Assembly (NCBI GenBank): GCA_029204225.1
Contig: CM055108.1
Coordinates: forward strand, 1,717,463 to 1,781,462
Reading direction: 5' to 3'
Length of the DNA stretch: 64,000 nucleotides
Source of the DNA: Diphasiastrum complanatum
Lineage: Eukaryota > Streptophyta > Lycopodiopsida > Lycopodiales > Lycopodiaceae
Shown here: positions 43,419-56,780 of the stretch, piece after piece
How the letters are laid out: the number at the start of each line of letters is the position of its first letter
How positions within the stretch are numbered: position 1 is the first letter of the stretch
Notes under the pieces: generated by a model
Databases searched by the model: none
What the model saw: the letters and a program-made list of their open reading frames with translations, nothing else
What the model was told of the DNA's origin: nothing
Made by a program: the position numbers and the translations under genes

Positions 43419-46261
43419 TTACTGGCTATGAACTATCACACTCGGTCCTTCCACTGCAGCATGTGTATCTACGGCAGGAACAATCTGCTTCCAAAACCAA
43501 TGCTGCTTCCAAACATTTATCATTTCTTCAATAGGCACATTTTTTGTCTCTGGTAGGAAGAAGTACACAAACAAGCTCATGACGGCAACCCATGCGGCGA
43601 AGAATAGGAAGATACCATACTGGAAGTGGCATAGCATTGCTAGAAATGATTGTGCGATAACGAATGTGAAAAGCATGTTCACTGAAACTGTAATGCTTTG
43701 CCCTGCAGAACGAGTTTCAAGAGGAAATATTTCACTGGGAACTAGCCAGCCCAAAGGACCCCATGACCATGCAAATGAGGAAACATATATGCAGATAACA
43801 ATGACCATCAAAACAGCAAACCCCTTGGAAAGCTCTTTTGCTCCTCCAAACTTCTCCCCAAGAATTATCCCTATGACGACCTGCATCCCAGCCAGCAAAT
43901 AATTATTAAAGACCTAGTTTTTATGATCTCATACTTCAACAACAACAAACATGTCTACAAGAGTTGTATCTCGTCCTGAAACCGAAAAACGGCAAAGTAG
44001 CGCTAGCTTCAAGTAAAAAAATCTCTCTCCATTCAATCAAGATCGTAATAGGGATGATGCGCACTAACAGTGAATTTGCAAATCACCAACAAAACACCAA
44101 AAAGTATCTAGTTTCAAGGTCTAAAATCAGCTGAAATGCAAAGAACCCCAGCTAAAACTGACTAAAAAAAAAAAAACAGCTCAAAGGTGTTACCTGTGAA
44201 AGGAACATTTGAACACCAGCCTCAAGAAACAGAATTCTCCGTCCCCATTTGTCCACAGTAAAGATAGACACAAGGGTTGCAGCCACATTGACCGCACCAG
44301 TAATAACTGCAGAATAAAGAGATGCGTTCCCTCCAAACCCAATTGATTTGAATAACACCGGTGCATAAAACATGATGGCATTGATTCCTGTGAGCTGTTG
44401 GAAAAAAGGGATTAGAGTAGCCATGATAAGTTGAGGACGATTCCTCTTTTCCAGAATATTCCGAAAAGGATTCGTCACTGCATTCGCCTTTTCACTGGCC
44501 TGCACCAGATCATCAAATTCTGCATCTACAGTTTTTGTTCCTCGAATTTTCTCCAGCAAGGCTCTCCCTTTATCTAGGTTACCCCGTTCTATAAGACTAT
44601 TAGGTGTCTCTGGCAGGAAAATCCCACCAACAAACATGAGCACAGCAGGAACACCTGCCAAGCCCAAAGAAATTCTCCAGCCCCAAGGTCTGATCGTAGC
44701 TGTTCCATAATTTATCATATTTGCAACAACAATCCCAATAGTGATAGCTAACTGAAACATGATATTCAATGCACCACGAAACTTTGCAGGTGCCATTTCA
44801 GACAGATAAAGAGGAACAGCCTGCAAGATAGTGACACAAACAACCTTACAAAGTGTACAACAAGCCTTTGAAGGCTCACCCTTGATGCTGTGAAAAACAC
44901 GTGGAAATAGCTATTCAAACAGATAGAGCAAATTGAATGCATTGTGAAAAACAGGAGTGCTAGTTAGTACTGACATAAATCATTCTTTCTATAAAACATA
45001 ACACTGAAGAAGCCAAAAACGTGAGTATATCCACTTCCTTCTGAAGTACCTGATTGCCAAAGCCTACTCCAACACCGAGCAAGATGCGTCCAAGGATAAG
45101 CATGGACAAGTTCACAGCAGCTGCATTGAGAGCAGCCCCAACCAGAAAGCTCAAACCACCAAAGAGAATAGAAGGCCTACGGCCGTAGCGCCGCGTAACA
45201 AATGATGCCCCAAAACTCGCAATCAATGCAGCAATGTACAGTGATGACGTGAATGTAGTAAGTGCCTGATTGTTATATTTGCAGTAGTCTTGATTTCTGG
45301 TGAGCTGGTTTTTGTGATGTTCGACAGTAGGGAAAAAATTCTCCAGAAAGTCATCCATTGATGTCACTCCACCTATCCTCACAAACCCAACAAACTCATA
45401 AATCCACATCATCAGAAAAAAATCTGGTTACGTAATCAAAATATAAATTCCTTCATCCCAGACCCAAGGCTGGGCCTTAGATGAAGGCTTAAACATACTT
45501 TTAAAAAGCAACTTTTCAGATCATTAATATTGAAATTGGACTGGAAATTCAGTAGTTGATCTTAGTTTTTGAAAGGCTATGAGCAAAATGCAACTGCCTG
45601 AATTCTTCAGAATCATACAAAGAAGCAAATGTGAAAGATCGATACAAGTTCGAAGCAGAACGTCAGCTGGAAAGAAGGTTATAATCGCTTTGTACATTAG
45701 AAACAATTGGTCTTTAGCTGCGAATGCAAAAGGAAGCATGAAGTAAAATTATCACAACAGCTACGAGCTGTCCAAAGTTTAAACGAAGTGGGCGCTGCAG
45801 AACCTAAAATCAGTCGCGGAATACTTCACGAAATTAATTGTCATATGAAGTAACACAAATTGGAGTCAAACAAGATACAGCACAAATTAGTTGCAATAGC
45901 GCCAATCCATTCTAATATTCTTTCTAACATTTCGTGGCAATGCAGCTAAATCCTGTGGAATATTATAAGTAGCAGAAAAGATGTGTGCTAACCTTAGACG
46001 ATCCTTATAAAACCTTAAGCACCCTGCTTAATGATTATCATTTAGTGTGTTGAGAAAGTTAGAAAATGTCGGATTGGGATATTTCATTTACGTGAGCAAC
46101 CGAAGATTGAATTGGAAGGTACCTGAGATGCCGATATCATAGCCGAATATAAGGCCTCCACTTGCAGCCACGATGCAAGCAAGAACAACAAACAAAGTCA
46201 TTCGTCCTTCATATAAATCTGCTCTACCGCCTCCAACGCTGACAGATGCACCTCCTGCCAT
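43419..46261 (-). CDS. STP-type monosaccharide/H+ symporter (four exons)
   Basis: A complete gene for a plasma-membrane proton-coupled hexose carrier of the plant STP family (MFS, 12 membrane spans). Exons on the minus strand: 46123-46261, 45050-45372, 44194-44820 and 43419-43880, with GT-AG introns of 750, 229 and 313 bp; together 516 codons plus TAA. Landmarks in order: [20 protein letters not shown] (first span), [13 protein letters not shown], a lid loop with Cys77 (QDYCKYNNQ), [90 protein letters not shown] and [16 protein letters not shown]-terminal MLCH Cys fits the lid disulfide partner known in STP10. Length and intron number suit the family. No stops or frameshifts: the only intact host gene here. 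Confidence 0.95.
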
Positions 46262-46475
46262 ATTATGATCGTTCGATTTTGATCAACAACTCGCCAAAGC
46301 TTCAAACAGGTAATTGATCACTGCACGATACACCGTATCAGAGATTGATTGGCTACTGAGATGAGCGCAACAAGGGATCAATCGCAAGGCTTAAGAGATA
46401 TAGAGAAGGCAGAGGCGGAGGTAGGAAAGCCGCAGCAGCAAACTGGAAGTGAAAATGTATAGCACAAAGAGGTGG

Positions 46476-46483
46476 TATTTATA
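46476..46483 (-). promoter_or_regulatory. Probable TATA box of the sugar transporter
   Basis: TATAAATA on the minus strand, 215 bp upstream of the ATG at 46261. This would leave a 5' UTR of about 180 bp. A CACTCACTCACTATAAATA context is typical of a plant core promoter. Confidence 0.6.
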
Positions 46484-46499
46484 GTGAGTGAGTGGAAGG

Positions 46500-47640
46500 C
46501 AGAAGACTGTGGAGCCAGTTGGCCACCCGATCTCATTCTTACTTGTACTTAGAGCTTAGGTCATTTACCAAGCAACACCAATCGATAAAGAGTCATATGC
46601 GAGGCCCCTTGCATTTAAAATAGACATCCATACACATTGTTATTGTTGTGCGATGCTAAAAAGCATGGCACCACGTTTCCCACCTTTTACTTCAAAATAC
46701 CATTTCTTTACAACAAAAGGACTAAGATCTATGCAAGTTAAAGTTCGCATTTATAACTTTGTCAATGACTAACATAAATAAACATAATTGTATTTCCAAT
46801 TACTAGCACAACTTGTAATGTGACGTGTGGCCAGTGGGGATTTGGGGTGCTCGAAACTCATGATGCTAATGTTTGGGGGGAAGCACAATTTAGGGTTAAT
46901 GCTTTGGAGCTTTTGCACAACGTAACTATGCATGAGTTTAGGGTGTGGACATGGGCAGACTTGTGTCTAGTAATGCATGTCATATGCCAAAACGACATGT
47001 CAAAAAATTTCAGATGATGAGTATTATAAAATATTCGTTTGGTCTACTTCCAAATGGTTTCTCAATAGCAATCACAAGTAGTTCAACATCATCAGACTGA
47101 TTCATGCATGAATTGTGTAATGTTCTCAAGTCAATGGTATTCTCGGATTTAGGGTTAAAAACAATATGCACCAATATGTGGCTTCACTTACTAGAAATGC
47201 ATTTAAATTTGTATCTAGAGAGCATGCAAGGTTAATGGGGAATCGAACCCCAATCAAAACTGAAATGTGGCATGTCCACCAGACACCTTCTATACTTGCA
47301 TGCAAGTATTAGTAAGATCATGCTGAAATGGCAAACAATAAACCATCTCATGCATAAAACCTCCTTATGCATATCCACTGTGTTAACAAGCAAAATAAGG
47401 TTAAGGAGATATGTTAATTTAATGTACTCGAACTACAACCATCAATGTACTCAAATGGACATGTATAGCTACTAATACAAACAAGCCATAATTGACACTC
47501 GCCTCCCACAAGCTACTAACTAAAAATAACATATGTTTACCTTTGCTCAAAATATAGCATTGATGCAAATGCACTAGAAACATTTTGTGCCATATAAAGT
47601 TGAGCTATAATGGATTTGGGGGTCTCTTCCACTGTTGGGT
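46500..47640. other. Intergenic sequence upstream of the sugar transporter
   Basis: No recognisable gene or transposon. Includes the likely promoter region. Open frames at 46820-47017 and 47272-47475 have no similarity I recognise. Confidence 0.4.
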
Positions 47641-47649
47641 GGGTATGTA

Positions 47650-48210
47650 GGTGTCAGGTGGTATCAGCAATGGTATCAATAATGATATCGTAGAACATAC
47701 TGCCCAGTATATGATTTTGTGATACTATGGTCGATACCCGACCCAGACTGGTTTTAGCCCATCAATGCACATATCGATACCCGCATTAGGGGCAAAAAAC
47801 TCAAATTTAACATGGTATAGTATCCATTTTTATTTAGTTTCCAAAATTTACATATATGATAAATATTATTCATGGTGTCCCTACTAGGACATTGGTGGTC
47901 ATCAACAAAGTATTGGCCTTTCAAATCATATGCATATTACATTTAAAAAGGTCAAGCTTTTCATTAAATGCATACTACCCTTTATAAAATAGCTATTTAT
48001 AGAAAAAAAATTATATACTCATACTTGGGTTTATACCCAGTTGGTATCACCCCTACAATACCCAAGTCGGTTGATACCAACCACCAATTAACAAACATGA
48101 TGATACTGATACCCGACTGGTATCAAAAATTTTAAAAAAGTATAATAGCAGGACCCGGCTGGTATTAAAAATATCAATACCTGCCCAACACTGGGTCTCT
48201 TCCACTATGA
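47650..48210. repeat. Segment rich in GGTATC and GATACC motifs
   Basis: More than a dozen GGTATC or GATACC hexamers (many as CCGACTGGTATCA or CGATACCCG) in both orientations within 560 bp, often around a CCCGAC core. This is not a simple tandem array. It may be a short dispersed repeat or hairpin-forming element; its ends are not definable here. Confidence 0.5.
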
Positions 48211-48392
48211 ACAGCTTAACAATATCATTCACAACCTTGCAATTTGCAAGCTTGGTTTAGGTTAATGTTACCAAATCGTCATGATATTGTTTTAAGTTTG
48301 TCTTAGCCAACAATCTTACTTGTCCAAAAGGATGTAGGTTGAGGAGTTGAGTTTCCTAGCTAGGAAGTCCCTCGTTACTAATGCACGGACAT

Positions 48393-48459
48393 AGAATTCC
48401 AACCTCCAATGCTCACTATAATATACGAATTCCAACCTCCAATGCTCATTATAATATAC
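48393..48459. repeat. Two-unit 33-bp tandem repeat
   Basis: GAATTCCAACCTCCAATGCT followed by CA(C/T)TATAATATAC occurs twice in direct tandem, with one or two differences. Confidence 0.85.
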
Positions 48460-48935
48460 ACACAATGCATTTGTCAGCCTCATGCAAATGTTATTACACC
48501 AAAGTAACAAGCCTCCAAGGTCATGTATTACTTACTTCGAGCAATAAGAAAGAATTGCAATCTTCTTATTCGAAATATCGTGCTTAACACATTTCTTTGC
48601 TCTTGTGTACTGCCCTACTTTCACAAATTTGCAAAAGTAATATTTGACATCACTCACACAGTGTCTCTAGGGTTCCCCAAAATGTTCACTTGCCAATAGC
48701 TCAAGGCTGCTTCAACTATGGATTCAAGAATGTGGGTAGGTGTGTTGGCGTTGGGCCCATGCCAATAAACATAGTATGTTGTTTTTAGTTTATGGAAGGT
48801 TGTTATCAAGTTTTCATTTCTAAGTTTGTGTATTGGCAACTTTGTTGCTCAATGCTCATTTTCGGGAAAAAAAAAAAGACTTTGATTGGATGTTGAAGAG
48901 TGGTATGTCAAGATCACAGTTCTTATGGCTCATAG

Positions 48936-48937
<2 letters not shown>

Positions 48938-49028
<91 letters not shown>
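48938..49028. repeat. Compound microsatellite (GT)n(GA)n
   Basis: TG run to 48994 then AG run to 49028. Flanks are unlike those of the other two compound TG/AG loci, so it is not part of the duplication. Confidence 0.97.
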
Positions 49029-49031
<3 letters not shown>

Positions 49032-49850
49032 AACAACTTTGTAGTGTTACAAAAATATGTAAGTTTAGAAAAACCGTGCTTGGACATGACTATAGTAAAA
49101 TTAAGAATGAAATATCCTACACTCGAAAAAGCCCTTGTGCACTGAAAGACCATAGGGATGTGTTGCCTTTAAGATATGATGACCATTGGCCTCAACTTGG
49201 GATAGATGATAGATTACTAAATTCAGTTGTCTAGATGTTTTTCAATTATAGAATTGATGGTTTCTACAAACATTAATAGTTTCCATCTCCAATGATAAGA
49301 ACCAACACATTTGAAATACCTTATCTTTTCTTGCACAGAATTTTCCCATAACAGTCCCTGGCCTTTGATGGGAATGAACCTTAGATCAGTATCAGTTAAA
49401 TTGCTCCCATCTCTTTTTGGCATGAGAATTTGCACGATGCTCATAGATTGCAATGTGGAAGAAGCACTTGTGTGTGGTGACTAACATAGTTAGTGAATTA
49501 CACAAAAAAAGTAAAGGTCCATAAACTACTACTAGTAGTAATCTCACAATGATTGAATCATTGTGGTACTCTGATCACAGAAGATGGCAAGGAACACACC
49601 TTTTAACATTGCATTCAGCAAAAGCACACCCTGCTCGGGATCAAAGTAAACCACTTGAAATAAACAAAAAGTTTAACTTGGGTTATGAACATTTCTATTG
49701 ATAATAGTCGGCAAGACTTACACAAAGTAGCATATTGGCTTACCTATTGTACCCACTTCTCCAGATTCCCGTGTGAAGGAATTATGCATCCTACATCTTG
49801 TTGTATCTCTTTATATATATTAATTAGACTAGCGAGTTATAATTTATTAC
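49029..49850. other. Unassigned intergenic sequence
   Basis: No coding or repeat structure recognised on either strand. Confidence 0.3.
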
Positions 49851-50060
49851 TCGTCATCAGAGCTATTACTCGCGCTCAGTATAACTCACCCGATTACTCG
49901 CCTCTTTACTTGCCTCATTTCTTGCCTCCATTACTCGCCATCATTACTTGCCCACTATGATTACTCGCCTTCATTACTCGCCCACTATGTTTTACTTGCC
50001 CGTCATTACTCGCCCACTATAATTACTCGCCATCTTTACTCGACCACTATGTATTACTCA
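49850..50060. repeat. Minisatellite-like array of TTACTCGCC units
   Basis: About fifteen units of (A)TTACT(C/T)GCC(C/A) separated by 6-12 variable bases such as CACTATG or TCATC. Spacing is irregular, with a partly recurring 17-27 bp period. The motif recurs in degenerate form at 37745-38160 and inverted at 18743-18905. Confidence 0.8.
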
Positions 50061-50499
50061 TCCTCTTCTTTAAAAAAAAAGAGAGTCTCATCGGCTAATG
50101 ACTTGACACGCAAATCACCCGCTCAATCGCAAACAAGTCATACCGTAATTGGGGCCTCAGCAGGGAGGCCCTAGACCCCACTTGCCCGGCACTATAGTTA
50201 CCATTGTTCCTCGACATTAGTTGCCATTTGCGTCGTCACAATGCTCATTTTTTTCCATCTCCATTCTATGTAGCCTTCATCTTGTTCATCTGTGATATCC
50301 ATTTGTAAAATCCATTTGTTTGTAAACTCCATCTATTATATCCATTTGTTGAATTCACGTGTTACATCAATCTATTAGTGTGACTTTTTGTTTTTGTCGT
50401 TCGTATTTTTTCATCTATATTGATCAATTTTTTATTTACTCTTTTATTTTTTCATTTTTTTTGTTTCAAAAAAAAAATGTAATTCAAAATATGACCGCT

Positions 50500-51703
50500 A
50501 TCCACAAATTCAAATCAGGGAAATAAGCATCCCTCCACTGGAATGAGTTGGTAGCTTTTCAGGTAATGATTTTCTTTATCAACTAAGTTTAATTCCGGAC
50601 CCTATTCCATAATTCATATTTAACTAAATTGGTTTTATGCATTGGACAGGTGCCGAAGGAGAATCACAATATGTCATCATGGATATTCTCTAGGACATCT
50701 TACTCTCGGATTATCAAGGACCATATGGAAGGAGGATTTCTCAGAGTTTCAGGAGTTGGAGACTTCCAAGTTGAATGGCACTTAGCAGGTGATTTAAAAA
50801 CACTGAAATGCATGTATAATGTCTCTCACGGTGCTACATCCAAACATCCTTGTTTATACTGCATGAAAATGGCAAAATATGTAACTAGAAGTATAGGAAT
50901 AACCAAAGAAAATGCAGATCCAAACTGGAAGCCAGTATTGCCCATCTCCTTGAAAAATGTGCATGTTTGTACTCTTCATGCAGAAGTTAGGATAATAGAA
51001 AAGCTCGTTTATCTTCACATAGTTTTTGCATGGAATAGTAAGCCAGCATCAGTTGCGAAGGAAGCTATTTGTCGGTTAGAAGATGTTTTATCAAAAGCAG
51101 GACTGCATAAGAGACATGTCAAAATACAAAAAGATGAAAAGATTTCTGGAAAGTTAGGAAATATGCCAACTAAGCCAAGCATCGGAGGAGCAAAAGCACA
51201 TCGATTCCTATCAAACCATACTGGTAAGGATTCAAAAAATCAACACTCAGTCTGGAAAGAAATTGTTGCTGCCACTGAAGACTTAGGAGTGACTGGCAAA
51301 TCAAGATTATGGAAAGTTGATGTATGGAGAAATCTTGACAGTATGATTAAGATATTAAGAAAAGACAAATTTTATGATATTGATAAGAGAGCTTTACAAA
51401 AGACTTGTGTCGATTTTGTTGATGCAGTATCAAAAGCAAGGGGAGAAGATCACATCACTCATTACATGGTTAATATGCATGCTCAGAGCAGCTATCAATT
51501 AAATTATATATTTTGATCCAAGCATAAGACTGACATTACAATTTTGACATGTGCAGCACATACTAAGAGATCATACAACATTTTTTGGAAACACATATGG
51601 AAGCCTAAGTGTCTGGTCATCACAAGGAATGGAGAAGTCACATTGGCAAGCATGGGCAGCATTTCATCGAAATACATAGCATGGAGGAACCAATGAAAAA
51701 TGA
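50500..51703 (+). pseudogene. Intron-containing transposase-like gene remnant
   Basis: The main exon is 50650-51468. It is preceded by a 87-bp intron (GT at 50563, ACAG at 50648) with a possible short upstream exon (HWNELVAFQ), and followed by an 88-bp intron (51469-51556). The exons read in one phase. Visible motifs: FLRVSGVGDFQVEWHLAGDL, then KHPCLYCMKMAKY (CxxC), CTLHAEVRIIEKLVYLHI, RLWKVDVWRNLDSMIKILRK, and in the last exon HITHYM joined to HILRDHTTFFGNTYG, VWSSQGMEKSHWQAW. A TAG at 51677 interrupts before the end (51701). The GD, CxxC, H-x-E and QGMEKSH arrangement resembles DDE transposases with a zinc-binding insertion. The exact superfamily is not recognised; it might also be a domesticated gene. 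Confidence 0.6.
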
Positions 51704-52302
51704 AACCATATTTGCCAATTATTTCAGTGGTTCTACCATAGAGTTCAAATTCAACTGATCACAAAATTTTCAAATTACGACAAATTTAGAAAAGCTTGCA
51801 AATTTATTGAGCAACATAGAAGCTAAAAATTCAGAGATACAAAGTTGCTACAAATGTAAATTGTATTCACAATTTTCAAATATACGAATCATCATTCAGA
51901 GGTATCTGATTCATCTTCTTGTCCAATTGTTGTGCTATCATGCAGTAATTCTCTAGTTGCATATGCATCCAGAAGATGCGCATTGTCCTTGTTACCACTC
52001 AATTCTATATATGTTGCATACAATGAATAAGGGAGCTCCTTAATGGTACATTCCCATCTACAAATCCTAATATGTTTAAAACATAAGATCTCTTCACAAA
52101 AATTATTTTATTTGCTCAAGATAAGGCTTTCACAGCCATTATCATTGTCTCTCCAACTGGACTAAATTTGGAATGAGCAATGCAAATTTCATTATTTTGA
52201 AAGTGCCTCAAGTAGTGGTCGAGGCCACTATCCCTATGGAAAGATGATGAATGTTGTTTGAAGCCCCCGCGACGAGTAGCAAAGTCATCTATAAAAAGTG
52301 TA
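51704..52302 (-). other. Weakly coding-like region, identity unknown
   Basis: The minus strand at 52116-52310 has an open frame (DDFATRRGGFKQHSSSFHRD, NEICIAHSKFSPVGETMIM) that could be an exon after a CTTTTTATAG acceptor near 52302. The remainder is AT-rich without recognised content. Confidence 0.35.
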
Positions 52303-52812
52303 TTATGCAATTACAAAATTGGAGTTTTTAGCAGAAATTGAAATCTGCAAAAAACATACATCAGATAAGCAAACGTACAGTAAAACTGTTAAACTTACGC
52401 ATTCATCATCATCTGCTGTAACTAGATCGGAATGATCTATATCGTGACCACCAATTGAAGAAAAGTCATCAGCAAATTTCATAATTGATGGATGAGGGAA
52501 TCCCAGCTGGGCTTGGAATGTAATAAATTTCTCATCAAAAGACAAACTTCGTCCATGGGCACTAACATTTGCCATAGCCCGGGACAAACATTCCTCACCA
52601 GTCATAATTCCCTCCTCACCATCGTAGTCAATGCCTAGCACTAAATCTTCGGTTTCAAAATCAACAATGTCAGAGAACTCTGCAACTCGAAGGAACTCTC
52701 CAATAGAGATGTTCATTCTACTAGATAAGATGCTCGTCAGTAGTTCCATCCTTGGGGTTTCAGGTTCTGCCATATGGAATGGTTCTTCCCGATGGTGTAG
52801 TTGCACATTCAC
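52303..52812 (-). pseudogene. Gypsy-like protease-proximal frame downstream of G4 gag, or exon of unknown gene
   Basis: A 169-codon minus-strand frame: AEPETPRMELLTSILSSRMN, then ISIGEFLRVAEFSDIVDF, which resembles the 'LL.t.v.ltlgELL.isp' segment found before the protease of plant gypsy elements. The rest (EEGIMTGEECLSRAMANVSA, LGFPHPSIMKFADDFSSIGG) is not recognised, and no D-S/T-G site is visible. A GTAAGT donor-like site follows ...DDDEC near 52397. It directly follows G4 gag, so element origin is favoured. Confidence 0.45.
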
Positions 52813-54540
52813 ATATGATCTGTGTGGTGAACCTTGCGGTGCATTTGCTTGTTGAATCTCTTTCTGGTGCAGTGTCTTGAGGAGCTGTCGGTTGATGTGC
52901 AGCTTGAGTAGCTAAGGTTGATTAGCTGGCACGATACAGAGTGCGGTGATGATGGAGCTACCTCCTTGCGCTTTTGTGCTCGCGTAACAGCTAACATTGG
53001 AACGTTACAATAGGGAAGTCTCCTTGGTACAGTTGAGTGTGGAGTTGTGCTTGGGCCTGCTGATTGAACTGCAATCCAATTCAATGGTGTACTGGTGCTG
53101 GCTCTCAATGGACAATTCTTGTAGCAATGTCCATATCCACACTCACGACAGAAGGGCATATAAACTCCTTCGTTTGGACATTTGACAATCCTATGTCCTT
53201 CTCCGCATCCATAGAATCCATATAATCTGCCCCCATGGCATTTTGGCTGTGCAGCGTATGTGGCATAGTACTCATTAATAACAAGATCGATGAATGGTTC
53301 ATCAGGTCCATACCATTGTTGCATTTCATGTTGGAGAAATGTTTTAGCTTCTGCCGCCGTGAGATTCACCTGGGCTACTTTAGAATTATTTGGCCCTGGT
53401 GGTTCTGGTAGTGCCATTCTTTGTTGTTGAGGGCCTGGTCCAAGCCTTTGTGCTGCATTAGGTGCTCCTTGATGGTAAGCATGAGAGGTCTGGAATTGAG
53501 CTCTCTTTTGGTGTATGATCTATGGGTTGTAGGGGCAATACGCAGTGTCGTGCGAGGACGCATTGCATAGATGACAATATCTGTGCGTCAGCTTCAAATT
53601 TTGTTTCACTACTGGGCACTCATTGAAAGTGTGATTCTGGGTACAAATGGGACACCAAACATTGTCCCGTCGAGGATACTACTGCTGATAAGGATCTAGT
53701 TGTCGTGCTGTAATATTCTGAAGAGCCTTCAGTTTTTGGTCAAATTGGACTGTGAGCTGCTCTATTTGCTGCTTATGTAACTTCGTGATCTGTTCCATCA
53801 TCGATTCATTGGACAAGTTCGTAAAGGCTGAGGTTGATGCAATTGAAGGAGTTGAAGCATGAAGAGATGTAGTTCTTGGTGTAGAATCAGCATCTGATCC
53901 TTCATTTTCTTCTCTCATTGCGTCTTCCATAGCTTTGTGCAACGTGGCATATTGCCCCCGTCTTTTTAGCTCTTGTCGGATGCTTCTAGGTAGTCTCTCT
54001 AGGAACCACATAATGACCACATGATCAGGAGTAAGCTCCTCATTACACTCAGATCTCAGGTGTTTGATCCGTTCGATGTAGTCTGTGACCCTTTCTCTTT
54101 TTCCCATCTTAATTTTGCTAAGCAAGAGGAATGGGTCTTCAAGAAACTTCTGTGGCTTAAATTTGGTGATTAAAACTGCTTTTACCACTTTTCAATCTGT
54201 TCGTTCTTGTGTCATCTGATTGAAAAACCAGTCTAAAGCCACTCTTGTCAGGGACATTGAAAACAACTTCAGTTTCTCTATTAGGGTGGTTTCACCATAG
54301 ATCTCGCATGCTTGCCCATAGATCTGCAAGAATCTGATAGGATCTGTGGATCCATCAAATTTGGAAAATTCCAATCTTGGAGATCTTTAGATTGCTTGTA
54401 GAGGTACCGCTGGAATAGGAATATCTTTATCCATTGGAATTGGCTGATTTGGTCGGATCTCTTCCGCTACTGCTTGATGTAGCTCTAGATTCTCTGCAAG
54501 TAGTATTCTACCATATCTCAATCTCATTCATTGTGTAGAT
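52813..54540 (-). pseudogene. Gypsy G4 gag with four zinc-knuckle-like motifs
   Basis: A gag is read from near 54530 (MRLRYGRILLAENLELHQAV) with a stop near 54390, then FSKFDGSTDPIRFLQIYGQA, LTRVALDWFFNQMTQERTD, and after a stop and frame step VKAVLITKFKPQKFLEDPF, MGKRERVTDYIERIKHLRSE, LERLPRSIRQELKRRGQYAT. It then has a coiled-coil-like LHKQQIEQLTVQFDQKLKAL. Knuckles follow: CPICTQNHTFNEC, CHLCNASSHDTAYC, FYGCGEGHRIVKC (first Cys lost) and CRECGYGHCYKNC. Related to the gag pieces at 27840 and 13270. Frames are broken in several places, but long stretches are open. Confidence 0.88.
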
Positions 54541-54794
54541 TTGATACAATGTGCAGGTATATGGCAAGAATGGATCTAAGTGGATCTTGTTCGGGTGATG
54601 ATTAGTGATTGATGATTGGAAGGGATGAAAGGACCACAAATAACTAACAAATTTTACTGGATGACAATTGAAATGGTTATTGAGAGAGATGGATGCATGG
54701 TGGCTCATATTTGAATGGAGTTGATCACACACAAAAAAATGGATTTTGTAACGGTGCAGTTGGCATATAGACGAGAGCTATATGGATTTGACAT
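54541..54794. other. Possible G4 leader
   Basis: Between the G4 gag start and the duplication copy B. No second copy or primer site to identify it as LTR. Confidence 0.3.
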
Positions 54795-56279
<1,485 letters not shown>

Positions 56280-56539
56280 GTGATCCAGTGATTGAGCCTA
56301 CATGTATACTTGGCCTTTTTCTTTTGGCGAAAAGCCCCTCTCGCCGATAGATGCATCAGTACCCAAGAAGCCTTATGATATTCATGGGAAAAGCATATCA
56401 AGGATCTCAATCTCCTTCTCATCACCATAGCTTGAGGAGTCTCACATTTGAACTTGTCAATACGAGAGTCCAGAGCATAATGGGTGCCAAACCTATTTGT
56501 GAGTCCCAAAATAACTTTAACTTGAGGTTAACCCAAGCA

Positions 56540-56780
56540 GTTTAGTCAACCAGTGGCTACACATGCCAGCCAATAGTATGCTTCCAATCTACTAGACCAG
56601 AAATTCAAATTTTTCAAACATGAATTGTGTTTTACGGGTCAAACGAGCTATGTTACATAGAAGCCACTATGTCAAGAACTGATTGGGCCACATAGACATA
56701 AAAAATGGGGGGGGGGGGGGGAACTCGTAACAAATGGCCCTTTTAAGTTTGGGAACTCCTATAATGCCCATTATACTTTG
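56540..56780. mobile_element. End of a CATTAG-type MITE or foldback relative
   Basis: GGCCACATAGACATAAAA (near 56692), a 14-G run, then AAATGGCCCTTTTAAGTT and GGGAACTCCTATAATG resemble the right end of the foldback element at 23725-23816 and the MITE at 22757. The left end is not found. Confidence 0.55.

Noticed and set aside
45524-45739. Extra exon in transporter intron 1
   Set aside because: The flanking exons already join in phase with family-typical sequence and length; this frame has no transporter similarity.
48833-49234. 133-codon open frame with poly Val-Cys and Arg-Glu
   Set aside because: It is the compound microsatellite translated, with no conserved flanking peptide.
49850-50060. 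CRISPR array
   Set aside because: Units are 9-10 bp with irregular spacers; this is plant nuclear DNA and no cas genes are present.
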